Positions 1 to 7,079 of a stretch of 10,286 nt of DNA are shown here, piece by piece. How positions within the stretch are numbered: the first letter of the stretch is position 1; each line of letters begins with the position of its first letter. Source of the stretch: an uncultured Bacteroides sp. (GTDB lineage: Bacteria; Bacteroidota; Bacteroidia; Bacteroidales; Bacteroidaceae); contig CAJKXC010000078.1 of assembly GCA_905203765.1 (NCBI GenBank), positions 1-10,286 of the forward strand, given 5' to 3'. The position numbers and the translations under genes are program-made. The notes under the pieces were generated by a model, which ran no database searches, was not told the origin of the DNA, and was given only the letters and a program-made list of their open reading frames with translations.

Positions 1-205
1 ATTTGTAACCGATGTTCACAACTACTTCACGCTTGTTCATTGCGATTACGGTTCCGTCAACTACCTCGCGGTCGTTAACCTTGTTCAGCGTATCGTCATA
101 CGCCTTTTCCAAGTCTTCGTGGCTTGCACCTGTTACGGTTTCGCCGTTCTCATAAGCATCCCAGTTGAAATCTTCAATAGGAGCAATGTTCTTTAAATTT
201 TCCAT
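1..205 (-). CDS. rpsA: 30S ribosomal protein S1, N-terminal part (gene runs off the window)
   Basis: The complement of 205 down to 2 reads 68 codons with no stop, beginning MENLKNIAPIEDFNWDAYEN and continuing through DREVVDGTVIAMNKREVVVN to the window edge. This is the acidic N-terminus and the beginning of the first S1 RNA-binding (OB-fold) domain of Bacteroidetes ribosomal protein S1, which helps the 30S subunit bind mRNA leaders. That role matters in Bacteroides, where most genes have A/T-rich leaders without Shine-Dalgarno sequences; this gene is itself an example, with AATTTATTTATTA directly before its ATG. The remainder of the protein lies outside the window. It is divergent from the hydrolase gene, and a good Bacteroides promoter lies about 70 bases upstream. 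Identity rests on recognition of the N-terminus; the S1 repeats that would confirm it are mostly outside. Confidence 0.93.
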   Translation of the reverse strand, partial: MENLKNIAPIEDFNWDAYENGETVTGASHEDLEKAYDDTLNKVNDREVVDGTVIAMNKREVVVNIGYK

Positions 206-271
206 TAATAAATAAATTGTTTAACTCGTTAATTAAGTGAGACTTTATGTTGACTCATTGTAAATCGGGCG

Positions 272-302
272 CAAAGATAGGAGTATTTTCTTGAACTACA
301 AA
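272..302 (-). promoter_or_regulatory. Bacteroides-type promoter of rpsA
   Basis: On the minus strand a -33 element TTTG (302-299) is separated by exactly 19 bases from a -7 element TATCTTTG (279-272). This fits the Bacteroides primary sigma factor consensus (TTTG, 19-21 bases, TAnnTTTG). The inferred transcription start is near 265, giving an A/T-rich leader of about 60 nt before the rpsA ATG at 205. The leader contains a small inverted repeat, TTAAC-TC-GTTAA (221-232), of unknown meaning. Confidence 0.75.
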
Positions 303-347
303 ACAAAAAGCAGGCAAAACATCTGCTAAATAACCAATTAAAAGCGC

Positions 348-355
348 TATCTTTG
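348..355 (+). promoter_or_regulatory. -7 box of the alpha/beta hydrolase gene
   Basis: TATCTTTG matches the Bacteroides -7 consensus TAnnTTTG and is identical to the rpsA -7 box on the other strand. It lies 37 bases before the hydrolase ATG at 393, so transcription would start near 362. No TTTG is present 19-21 bases upstream, so the -33 element is weak or absent. The two opposed -7 boxes are about 70 bases apart. Confidence 0.55.
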
Positions 356-392
356 TGTTGTTTTAATTACTTAATCTTTTACCACGATTCAT

Positions 393-1217
393 ATGAAAAG
401 GATAATTACCAGTATTTTCGCAATTTGTTGCGTATTATTGTGCTTCAGTCAGAATCCGGCTGCCTCCGACGGATATCGCATTCAAAAAGATATTTCCTAC
501 CTCCATCCCGGAGAAACCGACACCTATAAACTGGAGCGTTGCAAACTTGACATCTGCTACCCCACTGACAAGAAAGACTTTGCGACTCTCGTCTGGTTTC
601 ATGGCGGTGGTCTTGAAGGCGGAAGCAAACACTTCCCCCAAGAACTCATGAAGCAGGGATATGCTGTGATAGCTGTCAACTATCGTCTCAGTCCGCGTGC
701 CAAGAATCCGGCTTATACGGAAGATGCAGCAGAGGCTGTCGCCTGGACTTTCGAGAATATCGAGCGATTCGGCGGAAGTAAAGATAAGATTTATATCGCC
801 GGACATTCCGCCGGTGGTTATCTCTGCCTGATGCTCAATCTGGACAAAAGCTATTTAGACAGATGGGGTATAGATGCCAACAGACTGGCAGGCGCTTTTC
901 CCATCAGCGGACAGACCACGACGCATTATACCATCCGCAAAGAACGCGGACTGCCGTCGGATGTTCCAATTATCGACAAGTATGCTCCGTCAAATAATGT
1001 ACGGAAAGATGCCTCTCCCATGATACTCATCACCGGAGATAAAGATTTGGAAATGTTGGCGCGGTACGAAGAGAACGCACATCTGTATGCACTACTCAAA
1101 GCTTTGGGACAAGATGTAACACTCTACCAAATGGAAGGTTTCGATCACGGTGCCGTAGCTGCACCTGCTTGTATTCTGATAAACAGGCGAATGAAAGAGT
1201 TGACGAAAGAGAAGTAG
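393..1217 (+). CDS. Secreted alpha/beta hydrolase (esterase/lipase-like)
   Basis: A 274-residue serine hydrolase of the alpha/beta-hydrolase-3 / carboxylesterase type. Residues 1-25 look like a signal peptide (MKR, hydrophobic core IFAICCVLLCF, likely cut after AAS). No clear lipobox is seen despite the cysteines at 12, 13 and 17. The oxyanion-hole motif HGGG is at 70-73 and the nucleophile elbow GHSAGG at 137-142, with Ser139 as nucleophile. The acid is Asp216 or Asp218 in ITGDKD, and His252 in GFDHGA completes the triad. The family hydrolyses carboxyl esters or small acylated substrates; the substrate here cannot be told. The mature protein is probably periplasmic. It is a single gene with its own promoter, divergent from rpsA and convergent with the pantothenate kinase gene 9 bases away. 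It does not sit in a polysaccharide utilisation locus, so nothing nearby hints at a substrate. Confidence 0.85.
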   Translation: MKRIITSIFAICCVLLCFSQNPAASDGYRIQKDISYLHPGETDTYKLERCKLDICYPTDKKDFATLVWFHGGGLEGGSKHFPQELMKQGYAVIAVNYRLSPRAKNPAYTEDAAEAVAWTFENIERFGGSKDKIYIAGHSAGGYLCLMLNLDKSYLDRWGIDANRLAGAFPISGQTTTHYTIRKERGLPSDVPIIDKYAPSNNVRKDASPMILITGDKDLEMLARYEENAHLYALLKALGQDVTLYQMEGFDHGAVAAPACILINRRMKELTKEK

Positions 1218-1235
1218 GGACAAACCCTACTTCTC
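1209..1235. terminator. Shared bidirectional hairpin spanning both stop codons of convergent genes
   Basis: A perfect 11-bp inverted repeat, GAGAAGTAGGG (1209-1219) and CCCTACTTCTC (1225-1235), has a 5-base loop ACAAA. The left arm contains the hydrolase TAG (1215-1217); the right arm contains the complement of the kinase TAG (1227-1229). Position between two convergent genes suggests a terminator working in both directions. The T-tracts after the stem are short on both strands, so efficiency is uncertain. Confidence 0.65.
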
Positions 1236-2051
1236 CTTTATATACGCCAATGCCGCTCCTATCGCTGTTCTATATTCAGCATAGGGCGGTATATGGAAAT
1301 GTACATTATAAATATCTTCCATTTTAGGAAAAACCTCCCGGCATTGCGGAAGTTGGGTAAGGTTTCCTATCAGGACAAAATCCTGAACAGGACTATTCAA
1401 AGCTGAAAGCACGGCAGCTCCCCCAATCGTCTGAAGAACGGTATAGATAATGCCACTGGCTATGTCTTCCTGCGAAGCATTGCTGTCGGCCTTGCCAAAC
1501 AAAGAAGCAGTTGCACTCACCGGCAGGTCCGGTATAGCCGTATTGCAGATATCACCGATTTGCAGGTTGACGTGAGTCACATCCCCTCTCTCTGCCAGCT
1601 CCGCCACCTGATGAATATCATGCGTTTTCAGCAGCAGTCGCGAAAGCCCTTGCAGGGTTCCTCCGCCAATACCAAGACCACCGATATGCTGTATCTTATC
1701 TCCATCCACCCTGACAAAAGAAGTACCCGTACCCATGCTGACTACAATCAACCGGTCGATGTCCGTAGCATGACGCGCACCCAAAGCATTGGCTATAAAC
1801 TCATCGGCTTTGCGGGTAGGCAGCCCGTACAGAGGACTGTCAACAAAGGCGCTTCCCACACCCGTCAGCATCACCTGCTCCACATCGGACAGCTGGATAC
1901 CATTATCATAAATATACTTGCCGAATGCTCCGAACAAGGAAGTCACCGGGTCGGCGGCAGTGATAAACATGGGGGAATGTATCTCCTCCCCGTCTATTCC
2001 AACGATTTTCGTGGTACTTCCGCCCACATCTATTCCTATTACTATACCCAT
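1227..2051 (-). CDS. coaW: Type II pantothenate kinase
   Basis: A 274-residue kinase of the ASKHA fold, close in length to the staphylococcal type II enzyme. It would phosphorylate pantothenate with ATP in the cytoplasm, the first step of coenzyme A synthesis. The N-terminal phosphate-1 loop is GIDVGGSTTKIVGI (6-19). A DEF motif with Glu84 sits where type II enzymes carry the catalytic glutamate. SMGTGTSF (105-112) and GGLGIGGGT (124-132) match the ATP and substrate loops of the type II family, and a C-terminal ASKHA segment (about 215-270, LIGNLTQLP then AIGAALAY) closes the fold. The ATG at 2051 lies about 13 bases after the probable transcription start. It is 67 bases downstream of the DUF5686 gene on the same strand but appears to have its own -7 box. 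A BadF/BadG-type ATPase is the main alternative, but the GTGTS and GGGT motifs favour CoaW. Confidence 0.82.
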   Translation of the reverse strand: MGIVIGIDVGGSTTKIVGIDGEEIHSPMFITAADPVTSLFGAFGKYIYDNGIQLSDVEQVMLTGVGSAFVDSPLYGLPTRKADEFIANALGARHATDIDRLIVVSMGTGTSFVRVDGDKIQHIGGLGIGGGTLQGLSRLLLKTHDIHQVAELAERGDVTHVNLQIGDICNTAIPDLPVSATASLFGKADSNASQEDIASGIIYTVLQTIGGAAVLSALNSPVQDFVLIGNLTQLPQCREVFPKMEDIYNVHFHIPPYAEYRTAIGAALAYIKEK

Positions 2052-2070
2052 AGCTTCAAGTAATTTGCGG

Positions 2071-2078
2071 CAAAGGTA
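2071..2078 (-). promoter_or_regulatory. -7 box of the pantothenate kinase gene
   Basis: The minus strand reads TACCTTTG, matching TAnnTTTG, 19 bases before the kinase ATG. The inferred start near 2064 gives a leader of only about 13 nt. No good TTTG is seen at the usual -33 distance. If used, the kinase can be expressed independently of the upstream DUF5686 gene. Confidence 0.5.
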
Positions 2079-2118
2079 GAAAAAAATGCAGCAAGTTTGG
2101 ATAGAAGGAAGGGGAACT

Positions 2119-4374
2119 TTACTTATTGAACAATTCGAAGGTGAACTTGCAGCCTATCTCCTGATACTTCCAGTTAGCGAAACTGGCGAACACGCCGAAG
2201 TCGAAAATATGGGTACCTATGCCATAACCCACTTCCAGATAGGGCTTCAAGTGAGGCACGACTAACGCATTCAGATACAGACGTTCATTCAGTACATACT
2301 GGGTATACTTCATCAGATGGGGAAGTATCAGGAAAGGAGCTTCGTAAGTGACATGACCGCGCAGGTACTTGCGGGAAGAGTTGTACCAACGACTATCGAG
2401 CAACTGGAACACACCGCCTATTTCATCATTCCAGCCCATCGGGAGATTGGAACGGGTGAAATTGGCAAAATCGACAAAGTAGAGTTCTTTCTGATTCGTA
2501 AACTCTCCCCAGCCAAAACGGAAATAGAGGTCACGCATCAGTCCCAAAGGAATATTGTGCTGCAAATCGAACTCAATGCGCTCGTACGAACCACTACTCT
2601 TCAACACTCCGCTGATTCCCCGTTCCCAATCCACCGAAAGAGTAGGATATTTGGAATAGAGATTCATTTTGCGTGCACCATTCATATAATAGTATTGTCC
2701 CGGAGTCCAGGACAAGCGAACGCGGGGAGCGAAACTGTTGTAAGCAGAACGGAACTTATTCAGCACATTCGGGTCAAAATTCGGGAAAAGCGGCGAGCCG
2801 GATACTGCCCTCGTAGCCGACATGACTGACGGCATACTGGGATAGTTCAAAACAAACTTAGAGCGGTTTACTTCCGTACGCCTATGCATGGACACACCCA
2901 CATCGAGCGACAGGCCGTTTACGATTTCCCAACTATGGCGTATATTCAGGTACAAATCCTTGAAGTAATCCAAATGTATCTGGTTAAAGTCGAAAAGGCT
3001 GTCGGGGATGGCTTTCAGATCGCTCAACACATCACTGCTATAAATGCGGTTACCATTACCAAAGTCCACATGAATAGCCGCCCGCTTACGAGGCCAATAA
3101 TCAAAATCGGACTTAACCCGCCAATAGAACTCGTGATCCTTAAAGGTATAACCAATCCGCGGAACAATACGCAGCAAACGATCACCCTTAAAAAGCCGGT
3201 TATACTTGAACTCTTGCCGATACGAAAGACCATGCTTGCCGCTATAACTCAACAGGAACGGATTGATAAGCGGAGAACAGCGGACACTACCCATCTTGGC
3301 AAGGTCTACCGTGTATCGACTGATTAAAGCATCTCCTAATTGTCCCCAAAACTCCAGTCTTTCATTATCGGACTTCCTCTTCTTGGCAAGTGTGTCGCGA
3401 CGCAAAAAATAATCCCGGTACAACGTCTTTTCATGTGGCGACAAAGGTATGGGACGCAAGGTGTTGAAATAAGTCGTATCCCGTTGATAAGCATTCGTAT
3501 CGGTACGCAAGGTGTACGACTCGGACAAGTCATATTTGCTTTTCGTCCTCGGTTTCCTGACAGTGGCAGGATTCTTCTGGATGATATTCTTATAATCGAG
3601 CACCGCTTCATAACTGCCATCTATCACATTACCCAGAAAGCGGAAAGTGGCTTCGACATCGTATTGCTTTGGCAGGAATTCATCCGACTCGCCCACTTCA
3701 CCCATCTTCACCAGATTGTTGAAACGTACTACCTCGGAACTTCCGGCAAAACGTATCTCGCGCACACTCCACACATTATCGCTCACCACCATATATCCAC
3801 CCACCAACTGAAAGCTCTTGGTTTTTGGAATGAAGCGTATCCTATACTGCAAGTTATGCGCTTCGCCCATTACCGAATCGATGCGATAGGTATAAAACTT
3901 CTTGGCATTAGAGGCTAATGGAGAAAGCAGCTTGTCATATAATAAGGTAGAAGAATAGATATTGATATGGAAATATTCGGGCAGGCGCCCATCCAGTTCC
4001 CAAAACTCGGAAGCAGTGCCGACACTTGCTTTGACCTTCTGATCATAGATATTCGGAGCGGTGAAGTGCAAGTCGCTGTATGTCTCCATCATATACTCCC
4101 GCACTCCCTTCTTAGGGCGGAACATTGAGGGAATATAACGTAGGATATGATTCTTCTTGCGGATGTTCACCCAACCTTTTATATAGAGTTCGGCTTTATA
4201 ACTCTCCACAATGCGCTCGTAGAGAGGGGCAAAAAAGATGACTTTTGTCATAATAGAGTCTGCCGAACGCGTCCAGTGGTCAGTAGGGTAAGAAGCCGGC
4301 ACAGCAGCTGTTGCTTTCTGCGAGCCCGAAAGCAAGAAACAAATCCCAATCCATATTAATAATAAACGTTTCAA
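2119..4374 (-). CDS. DUF5686 family predicted outer-membrane beta-barrel protein
   Basis: I prefer the TTG at 4374 as start, giving 751 residues beginning MKRLLLIWIGICFLLSGSQK. This is a textbook signal peptide cut near ATAA (21-24), and it is preceded by AAGGAG nine bases upstream. An in-frame ATG at 4419 would add 15 residues, but a -7 box (4401-4408) lies inside that extension, so the ATG is probably not transcribed. The mature part starts with a helical, basic domain (roughly 25-110: ADSIMTKVIFFAPLYERIVE, then YIKGWVNIRKKN). It continues into long stretches of alternating aromatic and polar residues typical of barrel strands, ending KFTFELFNK. This resembles the Bacteroidetes DUF5686 family, whose members often carry an N-terminal carboxypeptidase-regulatory-like domain that is absent here. 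The molecular function is unknown. Location in the outer membrane is inferred from the strand pattern. Confidence 0.78.
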   Translation of the reverse strand: MKRLLLIWIGICFLLSGSQKATAAVPASYPTDHWTRSADSIMTKVIFFAPLYERIVESYKAELYIKGWVNIRKKNHILRYIPSMFRPKKGVREYMMETYSDLHFTAPNIYDQKVKASVGTASEFWELDGRLPEYFHINIYSSTLLYDKLLSPLASNAKKFYTYRIDSVMGEAHNLQYRIRFIPKTKSFQLVGGYMVVSDNVWSVREIRFAGSSEVVRFNNLVKMGEVGESDEFLPKQYDVEATFRFLGNVIDGSYEAVLDYKNIIQKNPATVRKPRTKSKYDLSESYTLRTDTNAYQRDTTYFNTLRPIPLSPHEKTLYRDYFLRRDTLAKKRKSDNERLEFWGQLGDALISRYTVDLAKMGSVRCSPLINPFLLSYSGKHGLSYRQEFKYNRLFKGDRLLRIVPRIGYTFKDHEFYWRVKSDFDYWPRKRAAIHVDFGNGNRIYSSDVLSDLKAIPDSLFDFNQIHLDYFKDLYLNIRHSWEIVNGLSLDVGVSMHRRTEVNRSKFVLNYPSMPSVMSATRAVSGSPLFPNFDPNVLNKFRSAYNSFAPRVRLSWTPGQYYYMNGARKMNLYSKYPTLSVDWERGISGVLKSSGSYERIEFDLQHNIPLGLMRDLYFRFGWGEFTNQKELYFVDFANFTRSNLPMGWNDEIGGVFQLLDSRWYNSSRKYLRGHVTYEAPFLILPHLMKYTQYVLNERLYLNALVVPHLKPYLEVGYGIGTHIFDFGVFASFANWKYQEIGCKFTFELFNK

Positions 4375-4383
4375 CCGCAATAT

Positions 4384-4408
4384 CTCCTTATAGATTGGGG
4401 CAAATATA
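4384..4408 (-). promoter_or_regulatory. -7 box and ribosome binding site of the DUF5686 gene
   Basis: On the minus strand TATATTTG (4408-4401) matches the Bacteroides -7 box, and AAGGAG (4389-4384) is a strong Shine-Dalgarno sequence nine bases before the TTG at 4374. Transcription would start near 4394. These two signals decide the start codon: the ATG at 4419 lies upstream of the promoter element. The -33 region is not recognisable. Confidence 0.6.
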
Positions 4409-4530
4409 GAAAAAAACAAGTGTTTTCACAGCTTACAATCAATTTATGTTTGCAATATTTGCTTTTTATTCGCTATCCGCCGATTCCGGCATGATCCGTC
4501 TTTGCAAGGATTTTATCCATTTTTCCGAAT

Positions 4531-4622
4531 ACACCCCCTAATTTTAGGGGCATATCTTCGAAAAAACATATTATTTTCAAAGAACACCCCTAAAAACAAG
4601 GGGTAATTCAGAAAAAACATAT
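4531..4622 (+). repeat. Two tandem palindrome modules before glnN (candidate operators)
   Basis: An approximately 52-base module occurs twice, starting at 4531 and 4584. Copy 1 holds CCCCTAATTTTAGGGG (4535-4550; arms CCCCTAA and TTAGGGG around TT). Copy 2 holds CCCCTAAAAACAAGGGG (4587-4603; arms CCCCT and AGGGG). Each is followed by GAAAAAACATAT (4560-4571 and 4611-4622). The second copy ends at the glnN -7 box. The palindromes are centred about 52.5 bases apart, close to five DNA turns, so dimers bound at both would face the same side. They sit where an activator or repressor of glnN would act. The binding protein is unknown. Confidence 0.65.
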
Positions 4623-4629
4623 ACTTTTG
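4622..4629 (+). promoter_or_regulatory. -7 box of glnN
   Basis: TACTTTTG matches TAnnTTTG and would start transcription near 4636, leaving an A-rich leader of about 24 nt before the ATG at 4660. The -33 position, 19 bases upstream, reads AGGG instead of TTTG and falls inside the second palindrome. This suggests a promoter that depends on, or is blocked by, a protein bound there. Confidence 0.6.
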
Positions 4630-4659
4630 CAGCCAACAACCAACAAATTAAAGACAAGT

Positions 4660-6849
4660 ATGTCCAAAATCCGTTTTTTTGCTCTGCAAGAGCTTTCCAA
4701 CCGACGTCCTCTGGAAGTCACCATCCCTTCCAACAAACTGTCCGACTACTATGGTAGTCATGTTTTCAACCTCAAGAAGATGCAAGAATATCTGCCTAAG
4801 GAAGCTTACAAAGCCGTGACAGATGCCATCGACAAAGGTACGCCCATCAGCCGGGAAATGGCGGATTTGATAGCCAACGGCATGAAGAGTTGGGCAAAAT
4901 CTCTCAACGTCACCCATTACACTCACTGGTTCCAACCCCTGACGGACGGGACAGCCGAGAAACACGACGGATTCATCGAGTTCGGCGAAGGCACGGAAGT
5001 CATCGAACGCTTCTCCGGCAAACTGCTTGTACAGCAGGAACCGGACGCCTCTTCTTTCCCGAACGGCGGTATCAGAAACACTTTCGAAGCTCGCGGATAC
5101 ACAGCTTGGGATGTTTCGTCACCGGCTTTTGTGGTGGACACTACACTCTGTATTCCCACTATCTTCATCTCTTATACCGGCGAGGCGCTGGACTACAAGA
5201 CTCCGTTGCTCAAAGCGCTGGCAGCCGTGGATAAAGCTGCGACAGAGGTATGCCAACTGTTCGACAAAAACATAACACGTGTTTATACCAACCTGGGTTG
5301 GGAACAAGAATATTTCCTGGTCGACTCCGCCCTCTACAATGCACGCCCGGACCTTTGTCTGACGGGACGCACACTGATGGGGCACTCTTCGGCAAAAGAC
5401 CAGCAACTGGAAGACCACTACTTCGGCTCTATTCCGCCACGCGTTACAGCCTTTATGAAGGAACTGGAAATAGAATGCCACAAACTGGGTATTCCGGTAA
5501 AGACCCGTCACAACGAAGTAGCTCCCAATCAATTTGAACTGGCACCTATCTTCGAAAACGCCAACCTCGCCAATGACCACAACCAGCTGGTAATGGACCT
5601 GATGAAGCGTATCGCCCGCAAACATAACTTCGCCGTGTTGCTGCACGAAAAACCATATAGCGGAGTAAACGGTTCGGGCAAGCACAACAACTGGTCGCTC
5701 TGCACCGATACCGGCGTCAATCTCTTCGCACCGGGCAAGAATCCGAAAGGAAACATGCTGTTCCTTACCTTCCTGGTGAATGTACTGATGATGGTTTACA
5801 AAAACCAGGATTTGCTCCGCGCCTCTATCGTCAGCGCCGGAAACAGCCACCGCCTGGGAGCTAATGAAGCGCCACCAGCCATATTATCAATCTTCCTGGG
5901 CAAGCAGTTGTCTGCTATTCTCGACGAAATCACACGCCAAGTGAGCAACAGCAAAATGACTGCCGAGGAAAAAACAACCTTGAAATTAGGTATCGGACGT
6001 ATTCCCGAAATCCTGCTGGATACCACCGACCGCAACCGTACTTCTCCGTTTGCTTTCACCGGCAACCGCTTCGAGTTCCGCGCCGCCGGCTCGTCTGCCA
6101 ACTGCGCCGCTGCTATGATTGCCATCAACGCGGCAATGGCTAATCAACTGAACGAATTCAAAGTTTCTATTGATAAGCTGATGGAAGAAGGTGTAGGCAA
6201 GGACGAAGCCATCTTCCGCATTCTGAAAGAAACCATCATCGCTTCCGAAGCCATCCGCTTTGAGGGCGACGGCTACTCCGAACAATGGAAGCAGGAAGCT
6301 GCCCGCCGCGGTCTGACAAACATCTGCCATGTACCCGAGGCATTGATGCATTATATGGACAATCAATCCCGTTCTGTGCTCATCGGCGAACGCATATTCA
6401 ACGAAACGGAACTGGCTTGCCGCCTGGAAGTGGAACTGGAAAAATATACAATGAAAGTACAGATCGAGAGCCGTGTATTAGGCGATCTTGCCATCAACCA
6501 CATTGTACCGACAGCAGTAATCTATCAGAACCGCTTGTTGGAGAATCTGCGTGGTTTGCGCGAAACCTTCTCTCCCGAAGAATATGAAGAACTTAGTGCC
6601 GACCGTAAAGAACTCGTACGCGATATATCCCACCGGGTAACTGCTATCAAAACCCAAGTACGCGAAATGACCGAAGCCCGGAAAGTAGCTAATCACATGG
6701 AGCATTTCAAGGATAGGGCTTTTGCATACGAAGAAACGGTACGCCCCTATTTGGACAGTATCCGCGACCATATCGACCATCTCGAAATGGAGATTGATGA
6801 CGAGATATGGCCGTTGCCGAAGTATAGGGAACTGTTGTTTGCAAAGTAA
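4660..6849 (+). CDS. glnN: Glutamine synthetase type III
   Basis: ATP-dependent ligation of ammonia to glutamate, the entry point of ammonium into organic nitrogen, by the large GSIII form found in Bacteroides and some other bacteria (family members form dodecamers). The ATG at 4660 gives 729 residues, the length of the B. fragilis enzyme. An in-frame TTG at 4627 overlaps the -7 box and is not a credible start. The GSIII N-terminal domain covers about 1-190. The catalytic domain follows, with GWEQEYFL (213-220; metal-binding glutamates 216 and 218), HNEVAPNQFELAP (284-296), NGSGKHNNWS (337-346), RLGANEAPPAI (398-408) and RTSPFAFTGNRFEFRA (460-475). A helical GSIII C-terminal domain covers about 540-729. 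There is no Shine-Dalgarno. The tandem palindromes upstream are the likely control region. The gene appears intact. Confidence 0.97.
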   Translation: MSKIRFFALQELSNRRPLEVTIPSNKLSDYYGSHVFNLKKMQEYLPKEAYKAVTDAIDKGTPISREMADLIANGMKSWAKSLNVTHYTHWFQPLTDGTAEKHDGFIEFGEGTEVIERFSGKLLVQQEPDASSFPNGGIRNTFEARGYTAWDVSSPAFVVDTTLCIPTIFISYTGEALDYKTPLLKALAAVDKAATEVCQLFDKNITRVYTNLGWEQEYFLVDSALYNARPDLCLTGRTLMGHSSAKDQQLEDHYFGSIPPRVTAFMKELEIECHKLGIPVKTRHNEVAPNQFELAPIFENANLANDHNQLVMDLMKRIARKHNFAVLLHEKPYSGVNGSGKHNNWSLCTDTGVNLFAPGKNPKGNMLFLTFLVNVLMMVYKNQDLLRASIVSAGNSHRLGANEAPPAILSIFLGKQLSAILDEITRQVSNSKMTAEEKTTLKLGIGRIPEILLDTTDRNRTSPFAFTGNRFEFRAAGSSANCAAAMIAINAAMANQLNEFKVSIDKLMEEGVGKDEAIFRILKETIIASEAIRFEGDGYSEQWKQEAARRGLTNICHVPEALMHYMDNQSRSVLIGERIFNETELACRLEVELEKYTMKVQIESRVLGDLAINHIVPTAVIYQNRLLENLRGLRETFSPEEYEELSADRKELVRDISHRVTAIKTQVREMTEARKVANHMEHFKDRAFAYEETVRPYLDSIRDHIDHLEMEIDDEIWPLPKYRELLFAK

Positions 6850-6860
6850 TAATTTACTCT

Positions 6861-6970
6861 TTCACCACAGAGGACACAGAGTCTCACAGAGTTTTGATAG
6901 CTTATAGTATCTATCATTCAGATATGCAAACAAGAAAAACTCCGTGAGACTCTGTGCCCTCTGTGGTGAA
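6861..6970. repeat. Large intergenic hairpin, 35-bp arms built from CACAGAG units
   Basis: Left arm 6861-6895 and right arm 6936-6970 are reverse complements over 35 bases except at two pairs (6888/6943 and 6874/6957, both A opposite C). The loop is 40 bases. The left arm contains CACAGAG three times (6866, 6875, 6885), 9 and 10 bases apart, mirrored in the right arm. It begins 11 bases after the glnN stop, so it may end glnN transcription, though no U-tract follows directly. It shares outer ends (TCACCACAGA / TCTGTGGTGA) and architecture with the hairpin at 7799-7885. Confidence 0.85.
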
Positions 6971-7043
6971 CTAAATTCCCCCTTTTTCCCCTCTCCTTCT
7001 GCATCTTTTTGTCACATTTGTGCAATATTTAATTTTTTCTTTA

Positions 7044-7051
7044 TACATTTG
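7044..7051 (+). promoter_or_regulatory. Candidate -7 box of the Crp/Fnr-family gene
   Basis: TACATTTG matches TAnnTTTG. The nearest TTTG upstream (7017-7020) is 23 bases away, longer than the usual 19-21, so the match is partial. Transcription would start near 7058, about 22 nt before the ATG at 7080. The stretch 6971-7043 is T-rich and otherwise shows nothing I can name. Confidence 0.45.
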
Positions 7052-7079
7052 TGCTGTATAACACAGTTTTGCAGCATTC

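Noticed and set aside
2317..3918. Several plus-strand open frames opposite the DUF5686 gene
   Set aside because: Their translations are low in recognisable motifs and lie antisense to a continuous signal-peptide-plus-barrel gene.
4508..4518. Small palindrome GGAT-TTT-ATCC upstream of glnN
   Set aside because: The arms are only four bases, it is not repeated, and such matches are expected by chance in 285 bases of intergenic DNA.
4627..4659. TTG at 4627 as the start of glnN
   Set aside because: It overlaps the -7 box, so it would lie upstream of the transcription start. The ATG at 4660 gives the 729 residues expected for the Bacteroides enzyme.
5119..5850. Long minus-strand open frame inside glnN (243 codons)
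   Set aside because: It is antisense to the conserved catalytic domain of glnN. Its translation shows no recognisable domain, and it arises from codon bias of the real gene.
6866..6891. TCACA/TGTGA-like half-sites in the hairpins as binding sites for the neighbouring Crp-family protein
   Set aside because: No properly spaced TGTGA-N6-TCACA site is present, and the regulator's recognition sequence is unknown. The iterated CACAGA pattern explains the resemblance.
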